Shown here: positions 23,985 to 36,330 of the stretch, in pieces
How the letters are laid out: each line of letters starts with the position of its first letter
Numbering within the stretch: position 1 is the first letter of the stretch
Assembly (NCBI RefSeq): GCF_022201045.2
Contig: NC_068556.1
Span: 21,247,501-21,311,500 of the forward strand
DNA: 64,000 nt
Direction: 5' to 3'
DNA from: Citrus sinensis
Taxonomy: Eukaryota; Streptophyta; Magnoliopsida; Sapindales; Rutaceae
Position numbers and translations under genes: made by a program
The notes under the pieces: model-generated
The model's input: the letters and a program-made list of their open reading frames with translations, nothing else
What the model was told of the DNA's origin: nothing
Databases searched by the model: none

Positions 23985-25046
23985 TCCCCGGGATTTGAAT
24001 AGAATTTAGGGTTTTGGATGCAGAGTAGCTTGTGATGTTACTTGTTACTCTGGTGTGAGTTGGAACTAGTAGGATACGATGTCGGCTCCGTCGCTCCTGG
24101 GCTTGGCCATTGGCGGAAAGAGATTCTGTTTACGTGTTTCCATTTTTGTCTATTTATATAAGGGTATAATTACTTTTTTGTTCAACTCATCACCGCATCG
24201 TCCATTTTTTTATCAAGCTCATGCAATTTATCGTGTGCCTTCTTCTCATTGCCTCGTCAGGATTCTCTCGTGATCTAATCTCCTTTTGAATGAATATATA
24301 TGTGATATCTGATCCTTTTATAAACAAATATACATGTGGTGAAAAAATTAAAACTTATCTATACAAACATCTTAAAAAACTAATGAGAGCTCAAATTAGA
24401 AGAAGATACCCCTTCCCCCCCCTTTTAACTTCCCACTTCTCTCTCTTTTCACCCCAGCGTTACTTTAGTACTTCACATTTTCACCCCAACGTTACTTTAG
24501 TACTTCACATTTTGCGTTTTAATAGATCCACAGTACTACTGACCAAATCCGAAAGATTTAACAATTCGGATCCATCATGGATAGTTTTGCACAACGATGC
24601 AAATTGTTATATTCGCAGTCCAAAAAACAAAAAATATAATATTGAAGTAATTTCATACTAGCTTTTGTTACTTTCATCCAAATATCTCATTCACACACAG
24701 TCAGTTTCACAACTGTAAGAAATGGAGTTCTCGATTACAATAAGAACATCCCATCATCCTACATAAATTCTCAAGCAAGCTTTGGTAGCATATAATGCAT
24801 TCAACTCTCTAGGATATAGAATTCTCAACTGAAATATTACCCTCCTGATTAAATAAAACATGGATGACTTTTTAATCACAATATCAAATGGAATTCCTTT
24901 CAATTCAGTCAAAAAGACAACCTAAGAAAATAAACTGAAGAAAATTATCAAAAACAATTCTTCTACAAGACAGACATACTGAACGATGCAAAACTAACAT
25001 GTAAACAAAACTTGCAGCTTGATGAACCAATAGGAGATGACAAAAC
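23985..25046. other. intergenic between the XS and RPS18 genes
   Basis: Starts with the XS leader, which has a TAGGGTTTT (telo-box-like) motif just upstream of the ATG. The rest is noncoding as far as I can see. It contains a 32-bp tandem duplication at 24450-24513 (CACCCCAGCGTTACTTTAGT and copy) and the RPS18 3' flank. Confidence 0.6.
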
Positions 25047-27359
<2,313 letters not shown>

Positions 27360-27486
27360 GGCTGGAGATGTTCGTTTCTCTTTTTTCCTTTATGGTTGAC
27401 TTTTGTGCCTTCGCCTTCTCCGGAGGTGAGTGTAGATGGAGGTATGATGTTGGTTATAAAGGGTGGCCTTCCAAACTCTGAAGGCC

Positions 27487-27495
27487 AAACCCTAG
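27487..27495 (+). promoter_or_regulatory. telo-box upstream of RPS18
   Basis: AAACCCTAG, the interstitial telomere-like motif common near the transcription start of plant ribosomal-protein genes, about 130 bp upstream of the ATG exon. A TTATAAAG sequence lies at ~27454. Role inferred from motif and position. Confidence 0.55.
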
Positions 27496-27606
27496 AGAGG
27501 GCGAATTAATTAGCATTGAGTTGAAGCACGTGTTGATCTGTGCGAGCGTGCGACAGAGCTTGTGCTAGTCGGTTCTATGATGAACAGATAACATGGTGCG
27601 TCCGAT

Positions 27607-28224
27607 TTATGGCGCGTTTAGTTATGCGATTTAAGAATTAGAATTTAGAATGGGAATAATTGATAATATAAAATGAGAATAAGAATGAATGTGCTTATTA
27701 TTATTATTATTAAGAAGATATCAATAAATTTATAGGAAATGGTTTTACAGGATTCAATCGTCTTATCGTGAAATATTATTGAGAAATAAGAATTCATGTT
27801 ATCAAAAGGTTTTTTTCGCAGTTATTTCTAATATAGAATGAGTCAATCGTTTACTTCGGTATCTTATTGAACAAAAGCGGTAATATTCTTCTTCCATTGA
27901 TCAATAATTTTAGATTCTTCTTGCTTTGATCAAGAATTTTGATTTTTGGAAAGTACTTGATTATCCAATAATCACAATTATTATAATAAATAATAATAAT
28001 AAAAATGGCAATAATTAACTTATGACATTTTACTCATTTAGATCTTTAGATAAAGTAAACACATCAATGTGAAATTGTGAATATAACTCATTCCAAATCA
28101 AATTTCGATTCTTACATTCTTATAGTTCAAGTAAATAATTTATTCTTATTCTTGTTCTTGATTCTCATTACTACTCTTTTCAATTCCAACTCATTTCGAT
28201 TATCAATTGACGAACATACCATTA
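27607..28224. mobile_element. Harbinger-like MITE with TTA target duplication
   Basis: TTA flanks both sides (27607-27609, 28222-28224). The 612-bp interior begins TGGCGCGTTTAGTTATGCGA; its reverse complement begins TGGTATGTTCGTCAATTGAT. Internally it is AT-rich with repeated GAATAAGAAT/ATTCTCATT phrases and no ORF. Ends are imperfect, so an old insertion. Confidence 0.55.
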
Positions 28225-28449
28225 ATGAGTTGAAAGCTTCTACTGGTGATCATAATTTGTGATTTTTTTAAGTCAAATTACTTATGAATTTTTTTTTCAA
28301 TATTACAATTCGAAAGTTTTCAGATCTTGTCAAATAGAACTACTACATTTATGTTGCAATGAAAATTTAAACTCGTGATAAATGGGATATTTCTATTTTC
28401 TAAAATTTTCAGGTGTTATTTGTGTGTGCATGCGTCTATATATATATAT

Positions 28450-28665
28450 ATATATGAGTGATGATACAGTCACAAACTCTTGTACAAGTTTATTTTGTAC
28501 AAATTGATGTGATATTAATTCATTAGCTGAATGAAAATATAAAATAATATAAATAAATAATGTGGGTTAAGAGATATTTAATTCAACCAATAAATTAATG
28601 TCACATCAATTTATACAAAATAAATTTGTACAAAAATTTATGGCTATATCATTATTCTATATACA
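28450..28665. mobile_element. foldback or MITE element with ~65-bp inverted arms
   Basis: The left arm (GTGATGATACAGTCACAAAC, then TTGTACAAGTTTATTTTGTA) pairs with the reverse complement of the right arm ending near 28660 (AATGATATAGCCATAAATTT, then TTGTACAAATTTATTTTGTA). Both arms continue with AAATTGATGTGA-ATTAA. Outside the arms are TA-rich sequences, so a TA-type duplication is possible but cannot be delimited. Confidence 0.65.
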
Positions 28666-29772
28666 TAGAAAGAGAGAGAGTGTGAGGGAGGAGATCAGTA
28701 ACCTCGTAAAAAAAACTTTTAATTTTATATTTATTAATATTTATTAAACTTGAGATGAATTAATCAATGAGATTTACTGAAATTAGATATTTAAAAATTT
28801 TTAATATTTTCCCTTTATGTGTAGAACCCACTCTAAATCTTTTTCCCCAGTATTTTCTCTCTTCGTTTGTTGTGCTCTCTCTCTCTCTCTCTCTCTCTCC
28901 CTTTCTTCTCTTATCCCTTTGTTGTTCTCTCTCTCTATACTCTTTATCATACATGAAAACTTAGTAATACTGTAAGGGGAATAATGAATAAAATAAAACC
29001 TCGAATTTACTATTTCGTAAGAAGCACATCAAAATTAGATCGGTAAAAGTCTCGAAGATTTGGTCCCATGGCCATGGATTCAATGATGACACAGGTGGAG
29101 CATTTTCTTTCGTTTTTAAAACTAAAAAGAGAATTATGAGATGAATTTAGGGAGAGTAAAATATTTTTTGTAATTGAGAGAAAAAAAAAAGAGTTAGAGA
29201 TTAAAAAACAAGAGAACAGAAGAGAGCACGACAAAGGGTGAGATAAAATACCGTGGAGAAAGATTTGGAGTGAAGTCCACATGAAAGAGATAAAATATTA
29301 AAAAATCTTAAATATTTAATTTTAATAAATCTTATCCATTAATTCATCTAGATATTAATAAGAATAAACTAAAGGTAATTTTAGGAGCTGCTAATATGCC
29401 CCGTGTGTGTGTATATATTGGTTTATTACCCTACTAATAAATTTTTGTAATCTATACGATGTTAATCAATTAAATAACAATTTAAAAAAAAATACTTAGG
29501 ATTACATATTACCCATCTCAACTACTATTCTTATTTAAAAAAAACGCAAGAGTAATATTATAATTCTTGAGTAAAATCTAATTATTTTTATTAGCACTCA
29601 TTTTCATTAGATGATTACTTTCGTAATTTGTCAAACAATTTAGTGTTTAATTCACTTATTCAATAGATTATTTATAAATACCTCGAGCGATTGAGATAAT
29701 GATTAGAAAGTGTTCGAACGGTTACCCCAAACGGCGTCATCCCTAACGGGAGAAAACAAGTCCACACCAAAG

Positions 29773-30069
29773 TTAAAGGGGGTGATTATGCAATATAGTT
29801 GAATTATAAGTACGCAAATAAAATATCGTACTCCTGGAAAATGCACAAAATGCCTCACGCGTCCATTCGGATAAAATCATCAAAATTATAATCTCTTGTA
29901 ACTTTCTGTCTTCTGAGGGTGAGAGCAGCAGCGTTGAAGCAGACAGCGGATGTTTCTTAGAGTGCAGTTTGGATTTTGCTGATGGATAAACTTGGTTATT
30001 AGGTACAAGCAAGACAAGAACCAGAACAAGAATGGCTATAACAATTGTAGCAGCAAAGACGGATCCCAT
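29773..30069 (-). CDS. small hypothetical protein with N-terminal hydrophobic segment
   Basis: An ATG-initiated ORF of 98 residues at 30069, in a good leader context (AAACACAAATGGG). Residues 4-23 (VFAATIVIAILVLVLVLLVP) form a strong signal anchor or signal peptide, followed by a Lys/Ser-rich stretch. That is the shape of a small secreted peptide precursor, but I recognise no conserved peptide at its C-terminus. In the +1 frame the late part would instead read DYNFDDFIRMDA then stop, so the true C-terminus is uncertain (a frameshift or an unseen intron). It could also be a chance ORF. Confidence 0.35.
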   Translation of the reverse strand: MGSVFAATIVIAILVLVLVLLVPNNQVYPSAKSKLHSKKHPLSASTLLLSPSEDRKLQEIIILMILSEWTREAFCAFSRSTIFYLRTYNSTILHNHPL

Positions 30070-30485
30070 TTGTGTTTCGAGTGTCGCGAAGAAAATTCTG
30101 AAAGCTAACTCTGAGTGTAAGTGATGAAAACTTTTCCTGAATCTTTTGGTTTTTGTTTTTTCTTTTTTTTTTTTTAATTTCCTGCTGTCTGCTTATTTCA
30201 TATGTTCATATGCATAACTGCTTGTTGCGTTGCCTCGTTTCCAAGTTCCTTGAGTTCTCCTCAACATTAGCCTCTCTTGCCTTATTTTATTCAGATATTT
30301 GCTCGTTACGATGAGTAACACTGTACTCATGTAGCTTGGGACACAAAGAAAAATGCTAAATGCCAAAAGAAAGAAGGAAAGACTATAGAAACGACAGCAT
30401 GTTTTATGTCCCTTTTTTTTGTTTTACTTTTGGCCACTAGTAGCATTAAAATAATAGTAAAGAAGTCAAATTTAAGCCTTATCCG

Positions 30486-32755
30486 TGCTAAAAAAATAGA
30501 GTAGAGGTTTAGCTAGCTAAAGAAATGAGAGAACCACGAGAGAAACGGCAGCAGTTTCGCTTTCCATTTCTTTAACTAATTTAAATAATAAAAAAATAAA
30601 TAATAATAAAGAAATGGAATAACGATATAATAAAATACAAAGCTTATCCTCTAACCAAGTTTCCTCATCCACTCCTCTCTCTCCTCACGGCAAAGCACTA
30701 TCATCATTCACGGCGAGTGCTCTTTCTGTCTCTCCTCCTCCTCACGGTCTCTCCTACTCACGGAAAGCACCCTTTCCCTCTCTCCTCCTCATAGAAAAGC
30801 AGCACTGTTTATGTCTCTCTCCTCTATTACGGGCTCACGGCAAAGCAGCACTCTCCCTCTCTCTCGGCTCTCTTGGCAAACATTAAGTAAGCAAAATCGT
30901 GCTTTTTTTCAACTTGTTATTTTTCTTTTACTTTCCTTGCATTTTCTCGGCAAACAATAAATAAATGTCATAAACAATGCAAGATATGATAAACTTCCGT
31001 GATTTTGTGTAATAAGCTTCTGGAATTTATTTTTTATTTTTTTGACATTTCTTTTGCAGGTTCGAAACTAATTGAAAAACAATTGATTGGTGTTCTAATT
31101 TTTGTTTTGACATTTCTGTGAAAGATTTAGTTTTTGGTAGGTGTGGGCGTGTTGGATTTATATAATATCATTCCAACTCAGGCCCTTAACATCCATTAGT
31201 ATTCTTATCAGATCCGGAATGCAAAGTGTTGGGTGAGTGTCATTCATCTGCACTGCAACTTTTTCAGGAAAATTTTCCCAATTCACAGGCTCCCCTAATC
31301 TCCCTTCATACCGTACAATGATATCTTGAACGGAGGCAGAGCATAGAGTATATTGTTGCTTCAACCGAAGAGTCTTTCTTGCTATGTATTCATCCCCAGG
31401 ATATAATACATAGCAAATCTAAACACAACAAAAGTTTTTCAGTCCACATAGCATACTCGTACCAGTACAAATGTGGAAAAAGAAGCACATGGATTCATTT
31501 ATTATCCATACTTTCTCAACATTTGTGATAGCTGCATATGCTTTAGCATGATCTCCTGTATTGAAAGCATGTAAATCAAAGTCTTCTGCAGCAACTTTGG
31601 TAGACCAAAGGCGAAGGTTTAATGTGGTTTTAGTTTTATATCCGGGAATTGGGACATCATAGGCAACATCCATCACATTTTCTCCTCCAACCTATTTTTT
31701 ACGTCCATCTGGCCCTAGAATGACTTCACCATAGAATTCCACGGGATATGACACATCATTTGTAACAATTTCTCAAGGACTGCCAATCTGCAAAGAGATA
31801 CTTCAATTATTGGACATATTGCCAATCTGCTACAAATAAATTAACTAGTTCTACTAATAATAAGAATTATAAACCCAACCTCGAGCCAACTTTCTGCAAC
31901 TTCTTCCTGACCATCTTTAGTGATGAGTTGTTTAAACAAGCCATATTTGTATCTAAGTCCATATCCCATGCTGGGTAATTAAGTGTAGCCAAAGAGTCCA
32001 AAAAGCAGGAAGCAAGCCTTTCTAAGCCTCCATTTCCAAGTGCAGCATCCAGTTCCTTCAGTAATCAAATGACAAGTTTAGAAGAAAATCCCCTAAACTC
32101 ACAAAGTAAGACGTCAACTTCTCTGATTGTATGATCAATTGACAGCTATAGATTCACAAATGCACTTGTAATTAATTCTGAAAATTATTTTTGGAGCAGA
32201 GTATAGCAAAATTATCTGACCTGCCTAGCAACATCTTCTAAATTGTGACCCAACTTTCTTAAAGCCTCTGTCCATGAGACCCCGACAACTCCAAATTACC
32301 TATTGCATTTAATAGTGCTCTACCCTGCAACAATATCTTACCATAATGAATAACATTAGCTGGAAAGAATGCAAATCAAGAGTGCTGCTTTGCCTTGAGC
32401 CCCTGACAGAGGAGAGAGACGAAAACAATGCTGTTTTGCCGTGAGGAGGAGAGACAGAGGAGAGACGGAAAGGGTGTTTTGCCGTGAGTAGGAGAGACCG
32501 TGAGGAGGAGGAGAGACGGAAAGAGTGCTTTGCCGTGAACGAGAATGAGTGCTTTGCGGTGAGGAGAGAGGAGTGGATGAGGAAGCTTGGCTAGAGGATA
32601 AGCTTTGGATTTCATTTTGTCGTTATCCCATTTCTTTAGTCATTTTTTTTTATTGTTTAAATTAGCTAGAGAAATGGGAAGCGTAACGGCAGCAACTGCT
32701 GCTGTTTCTCTCGTGCTTCTCTCATTTCTCTAACTCTTTAGCATTTTCCAAAAAA
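30486..32755. mobile_element. inner Pack-type element with ~390-bp inverted repeats
   Basis: Left arm about 30486-30885, right arm about 32370-32755, inverted. Matching blocks include GAAATGAGAGAACCACGAGA / GAAATGAGAGAAGCACGAGA, AAGCTTATCCTCTA-CCAAG, TTCCTCATCCACTCCTCTCT, and several CTCACGGCAAAGCAC units. That last phrase recurs about six times in each arm, a subterminal-repeat layout. Between the arms lie ~1.5 kb of captured alpha-glucan phosphorylase exons and introns. The arms share the terminal GAAAATGCTAAA motif with the outer element, so the two are probably one family. Confidence 0.7.
31158..32324 (-). pseudogene. captured, decayed alpha-glucan phosphorylase fragment
   Basis: Minus-strand pieces of a plant alpha-glucan (starch) phosphorylase in native order, separated by intron-like gaps: GRALLNAIGNLEL, then [56 protein letters not shown] through ITNVEKVWIINE; and ICYVLYPGDEYIARKTLRLK through VQMNDTHPTLCIPDLIRILM. 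This is an internal part of a ~900-residue enzyme and lacks the catalytic C-terminal, pyridoxal-phosphate-binding region. It is broken: a frameshift after AIGNLELS, a one-base loss near NYPAWG, TGA in place of the Trp of IGSPW, and TAG in place of Trp after DGRKK. Introns are kept, so the copy came from genomic DNA. Confidence 0.85.
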
Positions 32756-32792
32756 ATATAACCCGAGCGCAAGATCTGCATCACATTCACTT

Positions 32793-33402
32793 TGTTAAAG
32801 AAAAAAAAAAAAGCGGCCATTTAGTGACGAACAAAGCCGCCAGTGGCACCAGCCAACAACGACCTTGTTGACAACAGAGGAAATTGTTGTTGGTTAATTG
32901 ATAAGTTTCCCTTTCCCATTAGATTTAAATAAATTAGTTTATGGATTTTTTTATTTATTTAAATTGTTAGATTTTTTTTTTTTTAAATTTAAATTGCTAG
33001 AAACTGAATGGATTAAACTTTTACTAGACAAAAATTTTGGAAACTTGTGTAATTACTTATTCTTAATACAAATGTTAATTATTTTGTAGGAATTGAGAAT
33101 TTAGAAAATGAGCATACATTTGAAGGGTTACAAGAAATAGGAGCTAACAATGTGTTTGAAAGTGTGCAACCGAAAAAATATGAGTTAACGTTTGGGATGT
33201 TATTTGATAGTTATAAGGAAATCTTCGTGTTTTACAAAGACTACAGTAAAGAAGAGAGGTTTCCCGTGAAGGTGCAAACTAGTAAGAAAGGGAGCAATGA
33301 CTATCAAGGGGATAAGTCGTCGTTGGTGTGATTGTTGTTGGCCGGTGCTACCGGCGGCTCCATTCATCACAAAATGGCCTTTTCTTTTCTTTTTTACTTA
33401 AC
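32793..33402. mobile_element. ~610-bp inverted-repeat element carrying a FAR1-like fragment
   Basis: The left end (TTGTTAAAG, A-tract, GCGGCCATTTAGTGACGAAC, then AAAGCCGCCAGTGGCACCAG) matches the reverse complement of the right end (TTAGTTAAGTA, A/G-tract, GGCCATTTTGTGATGAATGG, then AGCCGCCGGTAGCACCGG). Both continue into CCAACAAC. Arms are about 70 bp. The interior holds an intron-like AT-rich stretch and an exon-like piece. The element lies inside the outer element at 30332-33640, to the right of the inner one. Confidence 0.65.
33090..33330 (+). pseudogene. fragment resembling a FAR1-type DNA-binding domain
   Basis: After an AG acceptor (ATTTTGTAG) an open frame reads IENLENEHTFEGLQEIGANN, then KKYELTFGMLFDSYKEIFVF, YKDYSKEERFPVKVQTSKKG, and stops at a TGA at about 33330. 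The GM-x-FDS-x-x-E-x-x-x-FY-x-x-Y-x-x-x-x-x-FPVKV pattern resembles the start of the FAR1/FHY3 (WRKY-GCM1-like) DNA-binding domain. The metal-binding Cys/His part is absent. There is no ATG and no downstream exon, so it is a captured exon or remnant rather than a gene. Confidence 0.65.
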
Positions 33403-33640
33403 TAATGCACAAATCTCGCTTTTGGGTGGGGGGGGGGGGTTGCTATGAGAGGATAATGTTTTTTAGTATTGATAAGGCTCAAATTTCTTGTTTTTTGGCC
33501 TTTTTTAATTATTTTGCTGCTACTAATAGCCAAAAGTAAGAGAGAGAAGGTGGCGTGAAACGGCAGCCATGCTGCTGTTTTTGTCGTCCTTCTCTATTTA
33601 TTTTGGCCATTTAGCATTTTCCTTTGTATCCCAGCTATAT

Positions 33641-34797
33641 GAGCAATAATGTGCTAGCTAGAAGAATTGCGGTTTCGCATGTGGAGGAAAGCTTTATTTA
33701 CTTTTAGATAAGGATATCTAGGTAGCATCTTCTTTTTCATGGTTGCCTATAAGAGCAGACTAATTCTGAAACTGTTGATATCTCTCGTTTTAGGTTTTTC
33801 ATTTAGTTGATTATCTGGTAATGGGTAATATGGTGTTTCTTGGCATGTAGTAACCCATAAGTTCTCTCGTATGTGCCACTAGCTCCCATCTAAGAGTCGT
33901 CTAGACTATCTGTGGCAAGTCCTTATCTCCAGGAGGCAGGATTAGTTATGTACATGACAATCACATGTGGAGAAAAAGTCTTTGCTCCTTGTTTCTCCAA
34001 AAATATTTCATCTTAAATGAGGATATAGAATTAAAGTACTAACCAATTATTAATCGGCACCTTATTATTGCATTGATTAATATAGATGTGTCCCCTTGAT
34101 ATTAAACTATGTAATTATAGACATTGTTAAACATAATATTAAATTTGTGAAGAACCAAAAAGAAATGAAGATGGCTATTTCAGCAAAGGATTGCTAGGCG
34201 AATAGCTAATGCCATCTGTGCATTTTCAAAGCTAGTGGCCAGAACAGAGAGAATCTCTAATTGTTGTAGCAGGCCAAGCAATACCATTAAGCATAGTACT
34301 AGAGAATCTATCAGACGGAAGACTTGAAACAGAGATGTCAATAATTGTTAGAAGTAGTCTACATAAACTACAAAGACGAAAATGCTGACTGATGCGATTA
34401 TTTAACAGGGAATGAAGCTCTCCTTGTTAACAAATGCAATCCGTCTGGGATACTATAATAGGGCAAATGGCTAATCTGAAATCAGTCCAGCTTTAATTTT
34501 AGCCTTCAATGAACTTTTTCCAGATCTATATTAGGTAGGAATGAACAGTAAAAATAAGAACAAGAATGTTCAAATAGAAAAGAACAACACAAAATAAGTT
34601 AACCGTTGAGCGAGAGATGCATTATGAGGACCATTGTGGCCTGTGAATACTGAGATTTAGCTTAGAATCCTGGCTGTTGTGACCGAATTTATGTTTTGAT
34701 CTTTATCATTCAATAATTTAACCTAGTTCATTTGCTTTTTTTCCAAAACTACATAATTGCATTTTTTGTTTCAGCATCTTTATGTACTTCCTTCCTA
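33641..34797. other. intergenic, upstream of PSB27-H2
   Basis: No convincing coding sequence. A first exon of the downstream gene could lie here (see that entry). One candidate is the short frame from the ATG at 34412, but nothing supports it beyond position. Confidence 0.45.
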
Positions 34798-35494
34798 ATG
34801 CTGTCCTTCATCAACCTTTTCTGTTTCTTCACTGCTTCCCTGTGGAAAGCAGATAAACTGCATTCGAGGACTCATGTTGTTCTGCCTCCTGTAGAGGCTG
34901 CATCAAGTCGCCGACATGTTATATCTTGTAGTAGTACTGCATTGGTCGCTATTCTGACTTTCAACTGCGGCTTAGCTCCTTTACCAGTTCAAGCTGAAGA
35001 TATGTCAAATGGCCAAGATGAAAAAGAGGAAGGAGTTATTGGAGCCATCAAATCACTTTTTGATCCAAATGAGAAAACGAAATCTGGGAAAGTTCTGCCA
35101 AAGGCTTACTTGAAATCAGCAAGAGAGTTGGTGAAGACACTGCGGGAGTCACTAAAGGAAGATCCTAAGGATATCGCTAACTTTAGGCGCAATGCAGATT
35201 CAGCAAAGGAGTCTATTCGAGACTATTTGAGCAATTGGAGGGGACAAAAGACGGTGGCTGGTGAGGTATGTATATTTGGCTAACTTGTATGACTTCGAAG
35301 CACTCGTATGTTTTATGGGGTTGGTTCCATATGAGTTACTTGTACCTCATTTGCAGGAATCTAACGTTGAGCTAGAGAAAGCAATTAGATCCTTGGCTAG
35401 CTTCTACTCCAAGGCAGGCCCATCTGCTCCACTTCCAGGAGAGGTTAAATCTGAAATATTAAATGATTTAGATACTGCTGAAAAATTTTTATAG
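34798..35494 (+). CDS. LPA19: PSB27-H2 / LPA19-like thylakoid lumen protein
   Basis: Two exons are visible: up to 35265 (donor GAG|GTATG) and 35357-35494. The mature part matches the Psb27 family strongly: GVIGAIKSLFDPNEKTKSGK, VLPKAYLKSARELVKTLRES, DYLSNWRGQKTVAGEESNVE, ending EILNDLDTAEKFL. Before it, SSRRHVI followed by a hydrophobic stretch and VQAED looks like a twin-arginine-type lumen signal with an A-x-A cleavage site. Known: LPA19 assists C-terminal processing of the D1 precursor during photosystem II assembly. The start is uncertain: the first in-frame ATG is at 34798, but the residues it adds (MLSFINLFCFF) do not look like a transit peptide. An upstream exon spliced at about 34777 or 34852 is likely. 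Confidence 0.85.
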
Positions 35495-36330
35495 TTGCCT
35501 TCCCATCTTAACCTTGATGTATATCATTTTAATTTGCTTGTGCATGTGTATTTCAGAAATCCAGGCTGCTTTCTTTCCATGCCTTTTTCCTTAACTGAAA
35601 ACTATAACAGTAAGGACAAAAATCCATATTCAATTCTACCATTTGTTCCACATTCACATCATGCCGTCACACCAACCAACCGTGAGGTCGAGGATTGCTT
35701 TGAGGTTTAATGCAGCATTATTTGATTTACATAGTCCCGAGTGTCTGTCAAGTTAAAGATGCCAAATTCTTCAAAACGTTGCAGTCCCGAGTAAACAAAA
35801 GCAAAGCAACATTCAAGATTTACTGGATCCATCTTCATTGACGCATACTTGACATTCAGCAAGATAATTTTATAAATTACAAAATCCATAACCCAGCAAA
35901 TACCAATTACATATCCCGAACAAAAAGCTAGTAGAATGATTTATTGCCTCAAGATCATACTGTTCTGGTTTTTAACACCTATACTCTACCGGACACAATT
36001 TAGTCATCAAGAAGGCAAGATTGCTTTAAATCTCCTCAACGTTCGCGGGACACACTAGAGACAGGAGCAACTCTCTGCCCTCCATATTTGTACTTGTTGA
36101 GCTCGTCTCATCAGAAGGTCTAGAACAGATGAAAAGATTTGAAAATTTCTTGCCCTGATCAATTGAAGCAGCACATGTCCCAGTAATGATATGAGAGTGA
36201 ACCACCAGAAATCAAAAGAACACCTTTTAATGCATATGGTAGGAGCCGGTGATGAAGTTATAACCCTCTTAACAATAATCTTAAGGCTACATGAAGAACC
36301 CCATCCCCAGTCCATGAATCCCGTGAAGTA
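35495..36330. other. convergent 3' region between PSB27-H2 and HISN5
   Basis: Holds the 3' flanks of two convergent genes. No further coding signal. Confidence 0.55.

Larger units (their letters stand above)
27360..29772. other. intergenic upstream of RPS18
   Basis: Contains the RPS18 promoter, then two MITE-like elements (27610-28221 and ~28450-28665) and a CT microsatellite at about 28866-28900. The remaining DNA is AT-rich with no coding signal. Confidence 0.55.
30332..33640. mobile_element. outer terminal-inverted-repeat element (host of nested insertions)
   Basis: Sequence at 30332-30497 is matched, inverted and diverged, at 33461-33640. Shared blocks include AGCTTGGGACACAAAG / AGCTGGGATACAAAGG, AATGCTAAATG, ACTTTTGGC-A-TAGTAGCA, and TTAAGCCTTATC / TTGAGCCTTATC. 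The ends enclose about 3 kb holding two further inverted-repeat structures. No transposase ORF is visible. A target duplication could not be delimited. Long arms with captured gene pieces suggest a Mutator-like (Pack-MULE) or related element. Confidence 0.6.

Noticed and set aside
23681-23998. Plus-strand Arg/Gly/Val-rich ORF
   Set aside because: Antisense to exon 1 of the XS gene (Pro/Ser-rich coding sequence).
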